The position numbers and the translations under genes are program-made. DNA of 8,110 nucleotides, from assembly GCA_964520055.1 (NCBI GenBank), contig CAZFME010000099.1:1-8110 (forward strand), given 5' to 3'. This document shows positions 5,545 through 8,110 of the stretch, piece after piece (position 1 is the first letter of the stretch; each line of letters opens with the position of its first letter). The notes below the pieces were generated by a model. The model was not told the origin of the DNA. It did not search any database and saw only the letters and a list, made by a program, of their open reading frames with translations. The stretch is from DUNY01 sp964520055 (GTDB lineage: Bacteria; Bacillota; Thermosediminibacteria; Thermosediminibacterales; Tepidanaerobacteraceae).

Positions 5545-7491
5545 TTACCCGCCTGTATACATGTTCATTTGCGAGGCCAGCCACAAACTTTGCTGATTAG
5601 CATATTGTATGGCCTGTTCCATGGCAATAAACTTTTGCCAGTAGCGCTCTTCGGTTCTAAGCAGTCTATCCTCAAGATCAGCAATGCGGTCATCCATATT
5701 TCTAATCTGTTTGCCCAAAATGCTGTTATCGACTTTTTCAAATTCTCCACCGCCGGCTTTTTCGGTGATATCAGCCACTCCATCTTTTAATATATCATAC
5801 ATCTGATTTGCTACACCTTGTGAACTAAAATTGTCACCGGAGGCATTAAACAGCTGCATAACTGTTTCATGGTCCTTTGCAATAGCATCCCGGAGTTTAT
5901 CCTCATTGATGTGCAGCTTGCCTTTTTCTCTCCAGTCTCCGGTAGTAATACCTATGGCAGAAAGAGAATTCATCTCCTTTGGAAGGCCTGCTACAGAACT
6001 TGATACTGCATATCGAAGATCCCTTACAATTCTATCGAGTAATGGGTCAGACCTTAAAAGCCCGCTCTTTGCCTTCTCCTCCCAGAGCTTTATATCGTTT
6101 TCACTCATATCTTTCTTCTGTTCTTCAGTAAGAGGAGGAAATTTTCTGTAGCGTTCTTCAGAAAGCTTTCCATTTATCAAGTCAATGGTTTCATTATAAA
6201 GTTCTACGTATTTTTTTATGCTGTCCACAGCTGCATCGGGGTCATTTTCTATCCGGAAGGTGGCTGTTTGACCGGCTGCCATAAGCTCTTTAATGTTAAA
6301 TCTCATGCCGTTTATGGTAAAGTCATTGGTAGACTTTTCAACGATGGTATTATTTAAGACTATGCGAGCATTTTGGCCTACTGATTTTGTATTATCTCCG
6401 GTTATTATATTTCCTTCCTCATCTTTTTCTTCAGCTCCAAAACCCAGAGCATTAAAAAGGCCACTGTCTTCGGTTATTTCTATCTTTGCTCCTAGACCCG
6501 TTTCCTTTGATATAAGAACTACCTTATCAGTAAGTGTATCATAGCGGGCTGTCACACCTACATCAGCAGTTGTATTTATTTTATCTAAAATGAGCTGTAA
6601 GCTGCTGCTGGAACTGAATTCAAACTCTTGGCCATTTATCTTAAAAGATATTGTACCCTCACCTATATCCTCGGTGAGCTGACTTTTTAATGAAGTATAT
6701 AGGTTTAACGGGCGATAGGATGCTCCATCATCAAAGCCGAGGTTTGAAAGGATATTGTCTGTTGGATTGTCTTCACCATCTTTGATGCTACTTAAAACTA
6801 TAGGGACTTTGTTGAAGTTATCAGCTGGTTCGATAGTTAGTCGATTATCTTTGACTTTTACCTGTACTCTTTTTATGCCGCTTATGGTATTTCCAACATC
6901 ATCGCCTTGCCAACCAAAGGCTGCATTTATGGCCTTTTCTATGTTTTCTGTAAGAGCTTTCAGCTGCTCCGGATCTGTAACATCATAATTACCATCAGTC
7001 AACGAAACGGCTTTCTTCACACCGTCAATTGTTACATAAAATTGACTATTACCTTCGGTTATCTGGATCTGATTATTTTCTAGCCCTAGCTCTTCAAATT
7101 TCTTACCCATTAACGGCTTTGCGATAGGCTTTGAGCTTTCAAGTCTTGCATAGCTTGCCGTCTGCTGGACTTCTACTTTATAATCACCCAACACTGCACC
7201 GGCTCCCGGTGATACGGAAAAATACTTGTCGAAGTCTGTGCCGTCACTCATGGTGCCTATGGCTTTATATTTCATATATGAGCTGCTAAGTTTCATGTCA
7301 AAGGAGGTATTGTATAATGACCTTAGCTTTAAATTAATGTCACGATAGTCTGTTTTCTGCCACTCCATGACTTGTTTTTGCTGATAGAGATTGTCAACTC
7401 GCATACGCTCGGCTCTCATCATATCAGATACAATCTGATCAATATCCATGCCTGAGGCAAGACCACCTATTCTCATTGGGCCGTACATCAT
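5545..7491 (-). CDS. fliD: Flagellar filament cap protein FliD (HAP2)
   Basis: The capping protein that sits at the filament tip and inserts exported flagellin subunits. The start is the ATG at 7491, 9 nt after GGAGG at 7501-7505. A second ATG follows at once. FliD_N spans about residues 6-110, with the typical IGGLASGMDIDQIV (8-21). FliD_C spans about 410-635, with a helical C-terminus rich in charged residues (595-620) and the family ending ANQQSLWLASQM (631-642). The middle has two regions resembling flagellin hook-IN motifs (about 150-195 and 280-350). The product has 648 residues, against about 500 in Bacillus subtilis, and the excess lies in the variable outer domains (about 115-400), which are exposed on the cap. 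Neighbours flaG and fliS support the call. Confidence 0.97.
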   Translation of the reverse strand: MMYGPMRIGGLASGMDIDQIVSDMMRAERMRVDNLYQQKQVMEWQKTDYRDINLKLRSLYNTSFDMKLSSSYMKYKAIGTMSDGTDFDKYFSVSPGAGAVLGDYKVEVQQTASYARLESSKPIAKPLMGKKFEELGLENNQIQITEGNSQFYVTIDGVKKAVSLTDGNYDVTDPEQLKALTENIEKAINAAFGWQGDDVGNTISGIKRVQVKVKDNRLTIEPADNFNKVPIVLSSIKDGEDNPTDNILSNLGFDDGASYRPLNLYTSLKSQLTEDIGEGTISFKINGQEFEFSSSSSLQLILDKINTTADVGVTARYDTLTDKVVLISKETGLGAKIEITEDSGLFNALGFGAEEKDEEGNIITGDNTKSVGQNARIVLNNTIVEKSTNDFTINGMRFNIKELMAAGQTATFRIENDPDAAVDSIKKYVELYNETIDLINGKLSEERYRKFPPLTEEQKKDMSENDIKLWEEKAKSGLLRSDPLLDRIVRDLRYAVSSSVAGLPKEMNSLSAIGITTGDWREKGKLHINEDKLRDAIAKDHETVMQLFNASGDNFSSQGVANQMYDILKDGVADITEKAGGGEFEKVDNSILGKQIRNMDDRIADLEDRLLRTEERYWQKFIAMEQAIQYANQQSLWLASQMNMYTGG

Positions 7492-7530
7492 ATCTATTCA
7501 CCTCCCGTTAATGATATCGCAACTTTTACA

Positions 7531-7899
7531 TCATATCTTTTCATCAACTATTAGTCCCGCCTGTTTCCAAAGACCTGCGATTAGGTCCAAAAATTTCTCC
7601 GGTGGAACTTCAGATATGAGCTCATCACTGGTTCTATCATATATCCTTACCATAACTCTCCTGGTATCATCATGGATTTTAAACTCCAAGCGGGTGAAAG
7701 TCAGCTCGGTGGGTATACTCTTAAGGCTATCAATTATGAGATCAAAATCCTCCTTGCCTAAAGCCCTTCTAAAGTCTTTTACTGTTGGGTTTGCCTCTCC
7801 CACAGCGACAGAACCTGTATTACTTTCCACAGATTTTCCCTGAGATTTGCCAATAGGGTTTACATCTATATGGCCTGAAAAAGATGAATCTATTCTCAA
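7531..7899 (-). CDS. flaG: FlaG family flagellar protein
   Basis: A small cytoplasmic protein of the FlaG/YvyC family, usually found between flagellin and fliD and reported in some bacteria to affect filament length. The 122-residue product has a poorly conserved N-terminal 45 residues. The family domain follows: LTFTRLEFKIHDDTRRVMVR (about 66-85) and the conserved end EVPPEKFLDLIAGL (97-110) then AGLIVDEKI. The start is TTG at 7899, preceded after 6 nt by GGGGTGA (7906-7912). It is the first start codon after the in-frame stop at 7906-7908. An ATG 5 nt upstream is out of frame and hits a stop after two codons. It lies 39 bp before fliD. Confidence 0.93.
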   Translation of the reverse strand: MRIDSSFSGHIDVNPIGKSQGKSVESNTGSVAVGEANPTVKDFRRALGKEDFDLIIDSLKSIPTELTFTRLEFKIHDDTRRVMVRIYDRTSDELISEVPPEKFLDLIAGLWKQAGLIVDEKI

Positions 7900-7924
7900 A
7901 TCATATCACCCCGCATATCATGCA

Positions 7925-7946
7925 GCCCGGCGGAAATCCGCCGGGC
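7925..7946 (-). terminator. GC-rich hairpin between flagellin and flaG
   Basis: A perfect 9-bp stem of G and C only pairs 7925-7933 with 7938-7946 around an AAAT (minus strand ATTT) tetraloop. On the minus strand it is followed by TGCATGATATG with no U-tract. It may therefore be a partial terminator, a pause, or a 3' stabilising structure, not a full intrinsic terminator. It would let flagellin mRNA accumulate far above flaG-fliD-fliS mRNA, as the protein ratios require. Confidence 0.65.
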
Positions 7947-7967
7947 ATGCTAAATCATAACTAAGGG

Positions 7968-7992
7968 CTAAAAGCTTAACCTAAAAGCTTAA
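7968..7992. repeat. 12-bp tandem repeat at the flagellin stop codon
   Basis: CTAAAAGCTTAA occurs at 7968-7979 and again at 7981-7992, a period of 13 bp. The inner copy (7981-7992) encodes the last residues of flagellin (LKLL), and the other carries its stop codon and the first untranslated bases. The unit contains the palindrome AAGCTT. Confidence 0.8.
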
Positions 7993-8110
7993 GCACAGTC
8001 TGAGGTGCCATGTTGGCCTGGGCCAGCATAGCAGTTGCAGCCTGCATGAGGATGTTCTGCTTGGTGAACTCCATCATTTCCTTGGCCATATCTACGTCGC
8101 GGATACGGGA
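7976..8110 (-). CDS. hag: Flagellin, C-terminal 44 residues (cut by window edge)
   Basis: The filament subunit. Only the end of the gene lies in the window. The frame runs from the edge at 8110 to TAA at 7976-7978 and encodes 44 residues with the highly conserved flagellin D0 ending: DMAKEMMEFTKQNILMQAAT (about residues 7-26) then AMLAQANMAPQTVLKLLG. This helix pairs with the N-terminal D0 helix in the filament core and is the segment bound by FliS. In a multi-flagellin genome the gene could be any paralogue. The place before flaG-fliD-fliS fits the main hag/fliC gene. Confidence 0.97.
   Translation of the reverse strand, partial: SRIRDVDMAKEMMEFTKQNILMQAATAMLAQANMAPQTVLKLLG

Noticed and set aside
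5513..5584. Longer start for fliS, overlapping the end of fliD
   Set aside because: The 24 added residues are the fliD end read in another frame. The internal ATG at 5512 has a good ribosome binding site and gives the standard FliS N-terminus.
5569..7843. Several plus-strand frames across fliD and flaG
   Set aside because: All are antisense shadows of strongly supported flagellar genes and lack ribosome binding sites and family resemblance.
1..8110. Mobile elements, CRISPR arrays, tRNAs or phage genes
   Set aside because: No transposase, integrase, regularly spaced repeat, cloverleaf sequence or phage protein was seen on either strand.

Overview
The window looks like chromosomal DNA of a motile, moderately low-GC Gram-positive bacterium, most likely an anaerobic Clostridia-class Firmicute. 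The reasons are strong GGAGG-type ribosome binding sites, TTG starts, consensus sigma-A promoters with 17-bp spacers, a c-di-GMP-I (GEMM-I) type riboswitch, and a flagellin-flaG-fliD-fliS gene order like that of Bacillus and Clostridia. A genus cannot be fixed from the sequence alone. I see no insertion sequence, phage gene, tRNA, rRNA or CRISPR array.

Positions 1-2371, plus strand: a sigma-A promoter, a GEMM-I class cyclic dinucleotide aptamer that begins almost at the predicted transcription start, about 110 nt of possible expression platform, then a 680-residue membrane chemoreceptor with dCache, HAMP and signalling domains. The gene ends at a strong bidirectional hairpin shared with the convergent trmL gene. 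The second messenger therefore appears to control synthesis of a chemoreceptor.

Positions 2377-4390, minus strand: trmL (tRNA wobble 2'-O-methyltransferase), a PHP-domain phosphoesterase of the HisJ family with its own promoter, and a 101-residue protein with two four-cysteine zinc ribbons. The zinc-ribbon gene has a strong terminator after it and a long structured leader before it (4424-4551). The leader starts at a consensus promoter and folds into nested helices. Its closing helix uses a segment that can instead pair perfectly with the start codon region of the zinc-ribbon gene, so it looks like a two-state switch.

Positions 4655-8110, minus strand: the late flagellar filament cluster, read from the right edge of the window towards its centre. 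It holds the flagellin C-terminus (cut by the window edge), flaG, fliD (filament cap, enlarged to 648 residues), fliS (flagellin chaperone), and a 147-residue helical protein in the position of fliT. A GC-rich hairpin separates flagellin from flaG.

The window thus joins chemotaxis input, filament assembly and two RNA-level control elements. The items most worth follow-up are the riboswitch, whose ligand-specificity base may be A instead of G, and the structured RNA before the zinc-ribbon gene, which lies where Bacillus carries the ribosome hibernation gene raiA/yvyD.
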